A stretch of DNA of 64,000 nt, from positions 62,001 to 126,000 of the forward strand of contig JABUMY010000017.1 in assembly GCA_013327885.1 (NCBI GenBank), in the 5' to 3' direction. How positions within the stretch are numbered: position 1 is the first letter of the stretch; each line of letters begins with the position of its first letter. Shown here one piece after another: positions 1-9,592 of this stretch. The notes beneath the pieces were generated by a model. That model did not search any database and was not told the DNA's origin. It was given only the letters and a program-made list of their open reading frames with translations. The position numbers and the translations under genes are program-made. Source of the DNA: Flavisolibacter longurius (GTDB lineage Bacteria; Bacteroidota; Bacteroidia; Chitinophagales; Chitinophagaceae).

Positions 1-1
1 C

Positions 2-655
2 TACAATTTTGCAGAAGACTGGCGCAGCTACGCAAACACGCCGGGCCATGCCATGCAGTTTGAAAAAGGGAAGTACAAGGGCCGGATCTTTATTGCGGCC
101 AATCATTCTGCCGGTGATCCGCAGAACGGGTCTACTGATTACGCGGCACATGGCTATTACACCGATGATCATGGCAAAACATTTCATCTGTCTGCTACGG
201 TCGCTGTTCCCGGCAGTAACGAATCAACGGCTGCTGAATTAAGCGGCGACAGGCTGATGATGAACAGCCGAAACCAAAAAGGGGATGTTAGGGCAAGAAT
301 TGTTTCCATAAGCAGTGACGGCGGGGCTACCTGGGAGAAAACCTATTTTGATTCGACACTGATCGACCCGGTGAACGAAGGCAGTATACTCACCGTTGGA
401 AAAAAAGGCGGGAAAAATATCCTGGCGTTTAGCAATGCTGCAGACACACGTCGGCGCGACAATCTTACGCTGCGCATCAGTTACGATGACGGCCTGACCT
501 GGAAAAAAGCGATCGTGGTGGATAAAAGTGCAGACGGAAAAGGCGACTTTACGGCCTATTCGGACCTGGTAAAGTTGAATAAGAAAAAGGTTGGCATTTT
601 GTATGAGCGGGATGGCTACAAGCAAATCGTTTTTAGTGCCATCAAATGGAAATAA
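2..655 (+). CDS. Sialidase (GH33-type exo-alpha-sialidase), 5' end missing
   Basis: The reading frame is open from base 2, so the gene starts before the window and only the C-terminal 217 or so residues are present. Two Asp-box motifs of the sialidase beta-propeller are visible: SSDGGATWEK and SYDDGLTWKK. The product would release terminal sialic acid from glycoconjugates. The catalytic Arg triad is only partly covered, and the signal peptide and N-terminal Arg lie outside. Its stop codon (653-655) overlaps the start of the next gene, an AGE epimerase (ATG at 646), which fits coupled translation and a sialic-acid theme. The family call is strong. Linkage preference and cell location cannot be judged. 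Confidence 0.87.
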   Translation, partial: YNFAEDWRSYANTPGHAMQFEKGKYKGRIFIAANHSAGDPQNGSTDYAAHGYYTDDHGKTFHLSATVAVPGSNESTAAELSGDRLMMNSRNQKGDVRARIVSISSDGGATWEKTYFDSTLIDPVNEGSILTVGKKGGKNILAFSNAADTRRRDNLTLRISYDDGLTWKKAIVVDKSADGKGDFTAYSDLVKLNKKKVGILYERDGYKQIVFSAIKWK

Positions 656-1908
656 ATTTCAAACCTGCATACAGCGACATCATGGGCTATTCAGCAAACG
701 AGCTTCTTACGCTAAAAGAATTCTATTCTTCCCAACTGTTAAACGATACCATCCCTTTTTGGTTTCCGCGATCGTATGATAACGAGCACGGCGGCTTTTT
801 ATTCATGCGGGATGCCGATGGCTCGCTTATCGATGACGACAAGGCCGTTTGGATACAAGGCCGTGCTACCTGGACCTTGTCAACGCTTTACAACACCGTG
901 GAGAAAAAACAGGAATGGCTGGATGGCGCTAGGCTGGGATACGATTTCTTGAACAAGCATTGTTTCGACAGCGATGGGCAGATGTTTTTTCATGTAACAA
1001 GGGATGGCAAGCCCATTCGCAAGCGGCGCTATTTTTTTTCGGAAACCTTTTATGTGATCGCCGCGGCTGCCTATGCAAAAGCAAGTGGTGATGTAGAGGC
1101 AGCGGCCAATGCACGCAGGGTTTTTGGTGATTGCATTGCCTACGCCAGTGGCGAAAAGTTCTTGCCAAAAAAATATACCGACACCCGGCCTACACGGGGC
1201 ATTGGCATTCCCATGATCATGCTGAACACAGCACAACAGCTCAGGGAAAACATTGGCGATGACCGCTGTGACCTGTGGATCGATAAATGGATAACCGAGA
1301 TCGAATCGTTTTTTGTCAAGGATGATATCCGTTGCGTGATGGAACAGGTAGCGATCGACGGCAGCATCATCGATCATATCGATGGGAGAACCCTCAACCC
1401 GGGACATGCGATGGAAGGTGCCTGGTTTATCTTACACGAAGCGGTTCACCGCAACAATGATCCGCGTCTTATAGACCTTGGCTGCCGCATGCTCGATTAT
1501 ATGTGGGAGCGGGGCTGGGACAAAGAGTACGGTGGTGTTCTTTATTTCCGCGATGTGTACAACAAGCCCGTGCAGGAATACTGGCAGGACATGAAATTTT
1601 GGTGGCCGCACAACGAAGCCATCATTGCCACCTTGCTGGCCTACCTCATTACGGGTAACGAAAAATATGCAGGCTGGCACCGCCTGGTACACGACTGGGC
1701 CTACAAACATTTTCACGATAAAAAAGGGGGCGAATGGTTTGGTTATCTTCACCGCGATGGCACAATAGCACAAACCGCAAAGGGCAATTTGTACAAAGGT
1801 CCTTTTCACCTGCCGCGGCAGGAGTGGTACTGTGCCAAAATTCTCAACGAAACCATTCAGCAGCATGCAGGCAAAAGCAATCTCCACGCACCTTCAGCAA
1901 TCCCATAA
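646..1908 (+). CDS. AGE-family N-acylglucosamine 2-epimerase
   Basis: 420 residues, the usual size for N-acetylglucosamine 2-epimerases, which interconvert ManNAc and GlcNAc in the cytoplasm. Family hallmarks of the (alpha/alpha)6 barrel are visible: LNPGHAMEGAWF near residues 249-260 and WWPHNEAI near 319-326, both holding conserved His and Glu. There is no signal peptide. The start overlaps the sialidase stop by 10 bases, and the 3' end overlaps the transporter gene. Next to a sialidase, the likely job is converting ManNAc from sialic-acid cleavage to GlcNAc. Related AGE-fold enzymes act on mannose or cellobiose, so substrate is inferred from context. No NanA lyase or sugar kinase gene is seen here. 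Confidence 0.85.
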   Translation: MEINFKPAYSDIMGYSANELLTLKEFYSSQLLNDTIPFWFPRSYDNEHGGFLFMRDADGSLIDDDKAVWIQGRATWTLSTLYNTVEKKQEWLDGARLGYDFLNKHCFDSDGQMFFHVTRDGKPIRKRRYFFSETFYVIAAAAYAKASGDVEAAANARRVFGDCIAYASGEKFLPKKYTDTRPTRGIGIPMIMLNTAQQLRENIGDDRCDLWIDKWITEIESFFVKDDIRCVMEQVAIDGSIIDHIDGRTLNPGHAMEGAWFILHEAVHRNNDPRLIDLGCRMLDYMWERGWDKEYGGVLYFRDVYNKPVQEYWQDMKFWWPHNEAIIATLLAYLITGNEKYAGWHRLVHDWAYKHFHDKKGGEWFGYLHRDGTIAQTAKGNLYKGPFHLPRQEWYCAKILNETIQQHAGKSNLHAPSAIP

Positions 1909-2794
1909 AGCCGTTTTTTTCGCAGCGGGTATTTTATTTGCCGCCCTTTGGGCATCAGCATCAACCGCTACAAAAATTGGTCTTACTGCTGGCCAGCCTC
2001 TGGTCATTGCCGTGGTGCGGTTTGGCCTGGCAGCGGCCATCCTGCTGCTTTTGGCTCATGTCATTTTTAAACAGCGTTTACCCTTGCGGCAGGAATGGAA
2101 ACCGCTGGCGATCTATGGCCTATTAAACATTACGGTTTATCTCGGTCTTTACGTGGTAGCCATGCAAACCGTTACCGCGGGTATCGGGGCACTGGCCACT
2201 GCTTCCAACCCGGTTTTTATCGGTGCGCTGTCGGTGGCCTTTCTGAAAAAGCCACTAACCTTACCCGTTATTCTTGCCCTGTTTGTGTGCACCATCGGTG
2301 TGTTGCTGGCCGCCTGGCCGCTTTTAGGCACAGCTGCCGTTACAGCAAGCGGGTTAACGATCCTGCTTGCGAGTATGCTGTCTTATTCGGCGGCAGCCAT
2401 TTATTTTTCTTCCCGGCAATGGAACGGGCTTTCGCTTCTGGCCATCAATGGCTGGCAAACGGCACTCGGCGGTCTTTTCTTATTACCGGTGGCAGCGTTT
2501 TTTTACAAGGCCTCTGCCAACCAGTACAACAGTACTTTCTGGCTTTCGGTAAGTTGGTTGGCGGTTCCCGTTTCTATCGGCGCCGTTCTCTTGTGGCTTT
2601 GGCTTTTGCAAAAAAATGCGGTGCAGGCCGGGCTCTGGCTTTTTCTCTGTCCGCCGTTTGGCTTTGCGCTGGCTGCCTGGCTGGTAAAAGATCCGCTCAG
2701 TTTTTACACCCTTGCCGGTGTATTGCTGGTGATGGTTGGCTTGTTGTTGTCAAAACTAAACAGGAGAAAAAATGAAGTTTTTTTTGATAGATAG
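1865..2794 (+). CDS. EamA/DMT-family permease
   Basis: 309 residues from the ATG at 1865. An upstream in-frame ATG at 1832 would deepen the overlap with the epimerase gene and is less likely. The protein is almost entirely hydrophobic, with about ten predicted transmembrane segments in two EamA repeats, for example AVFFAAGILFAALWASAS at the start and TLAGVLLVMVGLLLSKL at the end, followed by a positive tail. DMT-family members move small metabolites across the inner membrane. Its position inside a translationally overlapping cluster suggests transport of a sugar or sialic-acid derivative, but that is inference. It overlaps the next gene by 23 bases. Confidence 0.82.
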   Translation: MQAKAISTHLQQSHKAVFFAAGILFAALWASASTATKIGLTAGQPLVIAVVRFGLAAAILLLLAHVIFKQRLPLRQEWKPLAIYGLLNITVYLGLYVVAMQTVTAGIGALATASNPVFIGALSVAFLKKPLTLPVILALFVCTIGVLLAAWPLLGTAAVTASGLTILLASMLSYSAAAIYFSSRQWNGLSLLAINGWQTALGGLFLLPVAAFFYKASANQYNSTFWLSVSWLAVPVSIGAVLLWLWLLQKNAVQAGLWLFLCPPFGFALAAWLVKDPLSFYTLAGVLLVMVGLLLSKLNRRKNEVFFDR

Positions 2795-4352
2795 GGTTGA
2801 TGCGAATGAACCGAATGAATGGAGTTTTTCCGCAAGTGAAGGCCGAAGATTGTTTTGGCTTTCTTGCCTGTTATTGCTTTCCATTGTATCCTTTTCGCAA
2901 TCGGGGTTGGCGCCTGTTTTTGCCGATAACATGGTGTTGCAACGCGATGAGATGATCACCGTGTGGGGAAAAGCCGTACCGGGAAAAAAGGTAGAAGTAA
3001 GCTTTGTTGGACAGGTAAAGAAAGTGGCGGTAGCAAAAGATTCTTCGTGGAGCGTTTCTTTTTCAAAACAAAAAGCAACAGGCAAGCCACAAACCATGGT
3101 AGTAAAGACCGGTAGCGAAACAAAAGAGTTGAAAAATATTTTGTTTGGTGATGTGTGGCTGCTTTCCGGCCAATCGAATATGGAATGGCCGATGGCCCGT
3201 GAAATGCATTGGCAAACTGAAAAGAAAGCAGCCCGGCAGCCCCTCATTCGTTTTGCCAATCCGCCCCCGGCCGGACGGTCCGTTTATGGTGTGGCGTATG
3301 TAGATTCCCTCAACAGCCGGTTGACCAAAGAGCGTTTTTATCAATGGAGCAGCTGGCAGATCAGCGATAGCATTACGTTACGAAATATGAGTGCGGTGGG
3401 TTATTATTTTGCCAAAGCCATCGTAGAAAAAGAAGCGATTCCTATTGGACTGATCAACCTTTCCATCGGCGGTGCACCGCTCGAAACCTTTATCAGTCGC
3501 GAAGCCCTGGCAAAAAGCAAGCAGTTTGCCAACAAAGTAAAGGGCAACTGGCTGGAAAATCCCCAACTGCCGGAATGGACAAGAGAAAGAGGAGCGCAAA
3601 ATATTGGGAAAAATCAAACTGGATTCAAAGATGATCTCGGGCTGAACCATGCGTACAAACCCGGTTTCGCCTACGAAAGCGGCGTGGCGCCCTTGCTCCC
3701 TTTTTCCATTAAGGGTGTGCTTTGGTACCAGGGCGAAAGCAATTCGCTGGAAAGAGAACGGGTAGAAGAATACGGCGACCTTCTGCAACTCCTTATCAAC
3801 GATTACAGAAAAGCCTGGAAGAAACCGGCGATGCCGTTTTATTGGGTGCAGCTTTCATCGATCGATACGGCCAATTACAAATCCCAGTTTTGGCCGCAGT
3901 TCCGCGATATCCAGCGGCAGTTGTTAGCCTCAGTTAAAAATAGCGGCATGGCCGTTACCAGCGACATTGGCTTTCGGAACGACGTCCATCCCACCAACAA
4001 AAAAGCAGTAGGCGAACGACTGGCAGGTTGGGCCTTGCGGCAGGTGTATGGATATGATTTGGTGCCTTCCGGTCCCTTGCCGCTGCAGGCGATTTACAAG
4101 CAGGGAAAGATCATTTTATCATTTAACTATGCGACTTCTCTTAAAACCGCAGATGGCAAACCCTTACGCGGTTTTTCATTGGATGGAAAAACAGAAGTGG
4201 TAGCAGTGATCGACAACAAAAAGATCATTATTGTTTCGGGCCAAAAACCAACACATGTTTATTATGGCTGGAAGCCTTTTACAGATGCTAACTTAGCGAA
4301 CGAGGCGAGCCTGCCTGCATCAACCTTTAGACTAAACGTGATAGCACAATGA
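2772..4352 (+). CDS. Sialate O-acetylesterase (SASA/SGNH family), exported
   Basis: 526 residues. It removes O-acetyl groups from sialic acids so that sialidase and lyase can act. The SGNH-type signatures are visible: SGQSNMEWP near residues 131-139 (nucleophile Ser), WYQGESN near 317-323, and DVHPTN near 403 (Asp and His of the triad). The domain begins with GLAPVFADNMVLQR, typical of the family. A hydrophobic export segment sits at about residues 29-44 behind an unusually long N-terminus, so the true start may be a downstream non-ATG codon; no internal ATG fits. It overlaps the permease by 23 bases and the next gene by ATGA, so translation is probably coupled. Confidence 0.88.
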   Translation: MKFFLIDRVDANEPNEWSFSASEGRRLFWLSCLLLLSIVSFSQSGLAPVFADNMVLQRDEMITVWGKAVPGKKVEVSFVGQVKKVAVAKDSSWSVSFSKQKATGKPQTMVVKTGSETKELKNILFGDVWLLSGQSNMEWPMAREMHWQTEKKAARQPLIRFANPPPAGRSVYGVAYVDSLNSRLTKERFYQWSSWQISDSITLRNMSAVGYYFAKAIVEKEAIPIGLINLSIGGAPLETFISREALAKSKQFANKVKGNWLENPQLPEWTRERGAQNIGKNQTGFKDDLGLNHAYKPGFAYESGVAPLLPFSIKGVLWYQGESNSLERERVEEYGDLLQLLINDYRKAWKKPAMPFYWVQLSSIDTANYKSQFWPQFRDIQRQLLASVKNSGMAVTSDIGFRNDVHPTNKKAVGERLAGWALRQVYGYDLVPSGPLPLQAIYKQGKIILSFNYATSLKTADGKPLRGFSLDGKTEVVAVIDNKKIIIVSGQKPTHVYYGWKPFTDANLANEASLPASTFRLNVIAQ

Positions 4353-5680
4353 CAAAGAAATTTTTTTTCCTTTTGCTCCTTGCCGGACAACTCCTAGCAG
4401 CCAATGCACAAAATGGACCTGCCGCCGAAAACCTGGTAGCACGACAAAAGTTCCAGGATAGTAAATTCGGTCTCTTCATTCACTGGGGACTCTTTAGTAG
4501 CCTCGGCCACGGCGAGTGGGTGATGAACAACCGCAACATCACCCGCAACAACTATGCACGGCTTCAGGCAGCATTTATGCCTGTGAATTTTGATGCGGCC
4601 AAATGGGTGGCTGCTGCCAAAAGCGCCGGCATGAAATACATTGTTTTTGTCACCCGTCACCACGATGGATTTTCCAACTGGGATACAAAACATTCCGACT
4701 GGAAGATTACCAATACGCCGTTTGGTAAAGACGTATTGAAACTGCTTGCGGAAGAATGCCGTAAACAGGGCATGCAGCTAGGTCTTTATTATTCGCTGCT
4801 CGATTGGTACCGCGATGACTACCCTTATGAAACCGGCCGGACCGGCAAAGGCAGCGGCCGCACAGCCAAAAGCAACTATGCTTCTTACCTGCAGTTTATG
4901 AAGAACCAGTTAACAGAGCTGCTCACCAATTACGGGCCTATCATGTCTATTTGGCTCGATGGCCATTGGGACCAAACCAACGTAGAAGGCAGCGCCAACC
5001 GGGAGTCGAGGCTTAACTGGAAGTACGAAGAATTGTATGCGCTGATCCACCGCTTGCAACCAGCCTGTCTTATTGGCAACAACCATCATTTGTCACCCTT
5101 CCCCGGCGAAGATTTCCAGATGTTTGAAAAGGACCTGCCGGGACAAAACAAGTCGGGCTTTAATTTCCAGGAGTCCTCCGACGTACTGCCACTGGAAACC
5201 TGCGAAACCATGAACACATCATGGGGTTACAACATCACCGATACGCAATACAAATCCACTAAGGATTTGGTTCACTATATCGTTAACGCTGCAGCACGCA
5301 ATACCAATTTTTTGCTGAACATTGGTCCCATGGGCGATGGCAGCGTACAACCGGAGTTTACCGATACCCTGAAAGCCATTGGCCAATGGATGGCCCAAAA
5401 TGGCGAAACCATTTACGGTACCAGGGGAAATGTAATAAAGCCGCAGGAATGGGGCGTGGTAACGGCAAAGGACAAGTCGCTTTTTGTGCATGTGCTGAAA
5501 GATCCCGGCGCGGATCATTTGTTCCTTCCCGGTCTTACGCAAAAGATCAGCGGCGCCAAAATGTTTAACGGGAAAAGGGTCTTGCGTTTCCGCCAACAAC
5601 CCGAAGGGCTGTTTGTGTACACAGGCAAGCTTTCCAACCCGGGTATGGACACTATCATTGAACTAACCATAGCAAATTAA
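4349..5680 (+). CDS. Alpha-L-fucosidase, GH29
   Basis: 443 residues with a clear signal peptide (MTKKFFFLLLLAGQLLAANAQ region). GH29 motifs are present: HWGLFSSLGHGEW near residue 45, IVFVTRHHDGF near 95-105, and the catalytic nucleophile region SIWLDGHWDQ with Asp near 203. The enzyme hydrolyses alpha-linked L-fucose in the periplasm or at the surface. It lacks an obvious extra binding domain. ATG overlaps the preceding stop (ATGA), and the next gene begins 2 bases after its stop, so it is mid-operon. A second, longer GH29 lies at 13588 and has a different active-site context (VWFDGANG). The two probably differ in linkage specificity. Confidence 0.9.
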   Translation: MTKKFFFLLLLAGQLLAANAQNGPAAENLVARQKFQDSKFGLFIHWGLFSSLGHGEWVMNNRNITRNNYARLQAAFMPVNFDAAKWVAAAKSAGMKYIVFVTRHHDGFSNWDTKHSDWKITNTPFGKDVLKLLAEECRKQGMQLGLYYSLLDWYRDDYPYETGRTGKGSGRTAKSNYASYLQFMKNQLTELLTNYGPIMSIWLDGHWDQTNVEGSANRESRLNWKYEELYALIHRLQPACLIGNNHHLSPFPGEDFQMFEKDLPGQNKSGFNFQESSDVLPLETCETMNTSWGYNITDTQYKSTKDLVHYIVNAAARNTNFLLNIGPMGDGSVQPEFTDTLKAIGQWMAQNGETIYGTRGNVIKPQEWGVVTAKDKSLFVHVLKDPGADHLFLPGLTQKISGAKMFNGKRVLRFRQQPEGLFVYTGKLSNPGMDTIIELTIAN

Positions 5681-5682
5681 GA

Positions 5683-8271
5683 ATGCAAATAGGGAGATCG
5701 TTTTACGGCTTTTTAACCAGCCTGGCATTTCTGTTAGGTACGGCCACCACCTGGTCACAGGCAGCGTTACCACAATATCCAGACTCGCTTTTTTCAACCT
5801 ATTACCACCAACGGGTAGCACATTTCAAAAGCCTTCCGCGAACAAAAGGCGAAGTTGTCTTTTTGGGCAACAGCATCACAGATGGTGGCGAGTGGAGTGA
5901 ATTGTTTTCCGATCTGAAAATAAAAAACCGCGGCATCAGCGGTGATATAACGGCTGGTGTATTGGCCCGGCTGGAGGAGGTGGCGGAGCGAAAGCCGGAC
6001 CGTGTGATTTTGCTGATCGGCACCAACGACCTGGCGAGGGGACTCACACCGGACAGCGTGGTCAAAAATATCCTGCTGACGTCGGCCTACCTCAGAGAAG
6101 CCTCGCCGGCTACCCAGCTTTTTGTACAAAGCATTCTTCCTGTGAATGAAGCATTTGGTAAGTTCGGCGGGCATACAAGCAAAGCTGCGCAGATCAAAGC
6201 TATCAATGCAAAACTTCAGTCAGAAGCCAATGCTCACCGGTATACTTACCTCGACCTGTTTACTGCATTTGCGGATGAAAACGGAAAGCTCAAAAAAGAA
6301 CTGACAAACGACGGTCTTCATCTTACAGGAAAAGGATACCTTTTGTGGAAGCATCTTGTTTTCCCGCATGTGTATGGTCTGCAGAAAGAAGCGGCTCTCC
6401 TGCCACTTCCCCAACAAGTACAATGGGGCGCCGGTTTTTTCCCTTTGCACGAAGCCCGGACCATCGTGGTAAAGGAAGCTTCTCTCCAAAAGGAAGCGGT
6501 GATCTTGCAGGCGGCGATGGCGAAAAAAGGGATTAGTCTCGCCATAAACAACAAAGCCGTTTCCAACGGCGAAAAAGCAATCTTTCTGCAATTGGGCAAT
6601 GTCGCTTCTCCTTTGCAAAAACGGGAAGCCTACCAGCTACGGGTAACCGAAAATGCGGTGGTGCTCACCGGCAATACATCCTATGGCATTTTTAATGGCC
6701 TGCAAACCCTGCTGCAACTGGCAAGAACTGGTGTGATGCTGGATGCCTGCACCATCACCGACTGGCCGGCCTTTGCCTGGCGGGGCTACATGATCGATGT
6801 GGGAAGGAATTATATGTCGATGGAAAGACTGAAGGAAAAGATCGATGTAATGGCGAATTACAAGCTCAATGTTTTCCATTTTCACCCAACAGAAGACGTT
6901 GCCTGGCGCATTGAAAGCAAGCTTTACCCGCAACTGACCGCACCGGAGCACATGCTGCGGAACAAAGGCCTTTATTATACGGAAGCCCAGGTAAAAGAAC
7001 TGATTGCCTATTGCAAGGAGCGCTACATCACTTTTGTTCCGGAGATCGACATGCCGGGTCATAGTGCGGCCTTTCGCAGGGCCATGAAAACAGACATGCA
7101 AAGCGATACCGGTTTGCTCTTTGTCAAAAACATTTTAAAAGAATTTTGTCAAACCTACGATGTTCCGTATGTGCACATCGGTGCCGATGAAGTAAAGATC
7201 ACCAACCAACGGTTTGTTCCCGAAGTAACGGCGCTGCTCGAAAGCATGGGAAAAAAAGTGATCGGCTGGCAACCGGGTGGTAATTTTTCTGGAAGCACCC
7301 TGCGCCAGTTGTGGATGGACGATAACGGCAAGATCACCGGCAGCACGGACATTCAGTACATCGACTCCCGCCATCTTTACATCAACCACATGGACCCATT
7401 GGAGGCGGTGACGACCATCTTCAACCGGCAGATCGCCAATCGTGATGCCGGTGATGCCACGGCGCTTGGTGCCACGCTTTGCACCTGGCACGACAGAGCA
7501 GCCGGCACCGAAGATGATGTAATGCAAATGAATCCTGTTTATCCCGGCATGCTGGCCTTTGCCGAACGAACCTGGAGAGGCGGTGGACAAGTGGGCTGGA
7601 TTGCCAATGTAAGCGACGGCAATGCAGAAGCCTTCCAGAATTTTGAAAACAGGTTGCTGGCGCAAAAAACGCTCTATTTTAAGAACAAACCTTTTCCTTA
7701 TGTAAAGCAGGCCGGCATTGTCTGGAATTTATATGGGCCCTACGCCAACGAAGGAAAGTTGACAAAATCCTTTGTGCCGGAACACGGCCCTGTGGAAATA
7801 CGAAAACCGGTCAAACAGGTAACTGGCGGTACTATCGTGTTGCGACACTGGTGGGCACCGCTCATAAAAGGTGCAGTGGAAGCGCCGGCGGATAGCACGA
7901 CCTGGTATGCATCGCGACAGGTTTGGAGTGATGAGGAAGGCGAAAAAGCATTCTGGATCGGCTTCAACAACCTTTCCCGTTCGCCTTCCACTGATTCGCC
8001 GCCGGTGGGTGAATGGAACAACGAGGGATCAAAAGTTATGGTGAATGGAGCAACAGTACCGCCGCCATCATGGACAAGGGGCGGACAAAAAGGAAATTCG
8101 GAGATACCCTTAACAGATGAAGGTTACGAATACCGGTCGCCAACAAAGATCTACTTGCAGAAAGGATGGAATTCTGTTTTGATCAAAGCACCGGTGGGGA
8201 GCCTCAAGGGTCGCGACTGGCACAACCCGGTTAAATGGATGTTTACGTTTGTGGAAGCACCGCGGGAGTGA
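5683..8271 (+). CDS. SGNH/GDSL esterase fused to GH20 beta-hexosaminidase
   Basis: 862 residues with an N-terminal export signal. Residues about 55-230 form an SGNH hydrolase: GNSITDGGEW near 62, GISGD, GTNDLA near 113, and DGLHLTGKGY near 210. Residues about 240-370 match the small GH20b domain (the YGIFNGLQTLLQL segment). The GH20 barrel follows, with DMPGHSAAF near 456 and the catalytic Asp-Glu pair in HIGADEVK near 501-502. The last 180 residues form an unrecognised beta-rich tail ending in a GWNSVLIK segment. The likely role is removal of acyl groups and terminal GlcNAc/GalNAc from the same chain. The fusion is continuous, with no frameshift. Activity of the esterase half is inferred. 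Confidence 0.87.
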   Translation: MQIGRSFYGFLTSLAFLLGTATTWSQAALPQYPDSLFSTYYHQRVAHFKSLPRTKGEVVFLGNSITDGGEWSELFSDLKIKNRGISGDITAGVLARLEEVAERKPDRVILLIGTNDLARGLTPDSVVKNILLTSAYLREASPATQLFVQSILPVNEAFGKFGGHTSKAAQIKAINAKLQSEANAHRYTYLDLFTAFADENGKLKKELTNDGLHLTGKGYLLWKHLVFPHVYGLQKEAALLPLPQQVQWGAGFFPLHEARTIVVKEASLQKEAVILQAAMAKKGISLAINNKAVSNGEKAIFLQLGNVASPLQKREAYQLRVTENAVVLTGNTSYGIFNGLQTLLQLARTGVMLDACTITDWPAFAWRGYMIDVGRNYMSMERLKEKIDVMANYKLNVFHFHPTEDVAWRIESKLYPQLTAPEHMLRNKGLYYTEAQVKELIAYCKERYITFVPEIDMPGHSAAFRRAMKTDMQSDTGLLFVKNILKEFCQTYDVPYVHIGADEVKITNQRFVPEVTALLESMGKKVIGWQPGGNFSGSTLRQLWMDDNGKITGSTDIQYIDSRHLYINHMDPLEAVTTIFNRQIANRDAGDATALGATLCTWHDRAAGTEDDVMQMNPVYPGMLAFAERTWRGGGQVGWIANVSDGNAEAFQNFENRLLAQKTLYFKNKPFPYVKQAGIVWNLYGPYANEGKLTKSFVPEHGPVEIRKPVKQVTGGTIVLRHWWAPLIKGAVEAPADSTTWYASRQVWSDEEGEKAFWIGFNNLSRSPSTDSPPVGEWNNEGSKVMVNGATVPPPSWTRGGQKGNSEIPLTDEGYEYRSPTKIYLQKGWNSVLIKAPVGSLKGRDWHNPVKWMFTFVEAPRE

Positions 8272-8272
8272 G

Positions 8273-8302
8273 AAGGATAAGGATAAGGTTAAGGATAAGG
8301 AT
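8273..8302. repeat. Five tandem hexamers AAGGAT in intergenic DNA
   Basis: Units are AAGGAT, AAGGAT, AAGGTT, AAGGAT and AAGGAT, starting just after the stop codon of the SGNH-GH20 gene. There is no inverted partner nearby. The rest of the 166-base gap before the GH16 gene shows no convincing promoter or terminator. Confidence 0.8.
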
Positions 8303-8437
8303 GATTCCACTATTTAGAGAAGCGAAATGCCAATGTTTATAGCCCCCAATAAAACGTATAAGTCTCCTTTAAAAAACACCATCAACAGCTGGTCTGCACA
8401 AAGCTGGCCTACGGCTACACACAATAGTTATATACTC

Positions 8438-9250
8438 ATGGTGAGACAACTTCCTCTATTTGCTGCCAGCCTGCTTCTTTTTTCATGCGCCACTACACGG
8501 AAAGCGGAAACGTTCGCTACCAGCCCTGGCAATGTTGCATCTTATAAACTTATTTTTCAGGATAACTTCAATGTAAAGGGAGGCTTTGATACCAGCAAAT
8601 GGAGTTTTTCTCCGCGAGGAAATGTTGCCTGGAATAAATACCTAACACAACAGCAAGATTATGCTTTTGTCGACGGAAGCAATCTTGTTTTACGGATGGA
8701 TAATATACAAATCGCCGGCGATCCGATGCCGTATCATTCCGGTGGTATCCAAACAAAAGGGAAGTTCAGTTTCCGGTACGGAAAAGTAGAGGTCAGGGCC
8801 AAATTCGACAGGGGCAGGGGTGCCTGGCCGGCTATCTGGATGATGCCCGAAAAAGATACGTTTGGCGGGTGGCCGGCAAGTGGCGAGATCGATATCATGG
8901 AACATGTAAATACGGAAAGCGTTGTTCACCAAACCGTACACAATGCCGCCGTTACCAACGCTGCCGGCGGGTCAACGGTGAGCAAAAGCGTTGCCTACAA
9001 GCCGGATGATTATAATGTTTACGGCCTTGTCTGGACAAATGACAGGCTTGTATTTTATGTGAACGAGGTGCTTACACACATGTATCATAAACCTACAAAC
9101 GCCAGCGCTAAGGAATGGCCGTTTGACCAGCCGTTTTACATTATCCTGAACCAGTCGGGTGGTGCCGGTTGGCCGGGCCCGATCACTGATACTGACCTGC
9201 CGTTTACCATGCAGGTTGATTGGGTAAACGTGTACGCTGAAAACGAATAG
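8438..9250 (+). CDS. GH16-family glycoside hydrolase, lipoprotein
   Basis: 270 residues from the ATG at 8438. A more upstream ATG (8327) would put 37 non-signal residues in front and is rejected. The start gives a lipoprotein signal (LPLFAASLLLFSCATT; lipobox Cys). The GH16 catalytic motif E-I-D-I-M-E is intact (residues 150-155, nucleophile and acid/base Glu). Family members cleave beta-1,3/1,4-glucans or galactans, and some GH16 enzymes of mucin degraders are endo-acting O-glycanases. The neighbours here all act on sialylated, fucosylated or amino-sugar glycans, so an endo-beta-galactosidase-like role on LacNAc chains is plausible but unproven. Laminarinase activity is the main alternative. 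Confidence 0.85.
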   Translation: MVRQLPLFAASLLLFSCATTRKAETFATSPGNVASYKLIFQDNFNVKGGFDTSKWSFSPRGNVAWNKYLTQQQDYAFVDGSNLVLRMDNIQIAGDPMPYHSGGIQTKGKFSFRYGKVEVRAKFDRGRGAWPAIWMMPEKDTFGGWPASGEIDIMEHVNTESVVHQTVHNAAVTNAAGGSTVSKSVAYKPDDYNVYGLVWTNDRLVFYVNEVLTHMYHKPTNASAKEWPFDQPFYIILNQSGGAGWPGPITDTDLPFTMQVDWVNVYAENE

Positions 9251-9592
9251 AATAACCTGATTTGTATTGCTGGTAACGGTGCAAACGTTTGTTCAAGTTG
9301 CAAAAGCGGGCCGAAGTTGTATTGGATAGGTCTAATTTTGAGGACGCAGGAATCAACGAGATGCCAGGCCCTTTGATGAACAACCGGAACAGGTTTCTGC
9401 CCGTAGAAAGAAGGAAATAAGATTGATTGCACTGCTTGCATTTTTTAACCGTAAAACAAAAGGTCGCGATTTCAGTATGAGTGACAGAAATGGAAATTTT
9501 TCTCCCTTGTGATTAGATGGACAACGCACCTTTTGTTTCAGGCTCAAAATAACACACACAAATCGCTATTATCACCGTATAATCTACTTACT
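9251..9592. other. 342-base gap between GH16 and GH109 genes
   Basis: No convincing coding sequence is seen. A TAATTTTG match to the Bacteroidota -7 box lies at 9333-9340, about 250 bases before the GH109 start, so a separate transcript with a long leader is possible. No strong terminator hairpin was found. Confidence 0.4.

Noticed and set aside
9509-9592. Upstream start for the GH109 gene
   Set aside because: It would bury the twin-arginine signal 28 residues inside the protein.
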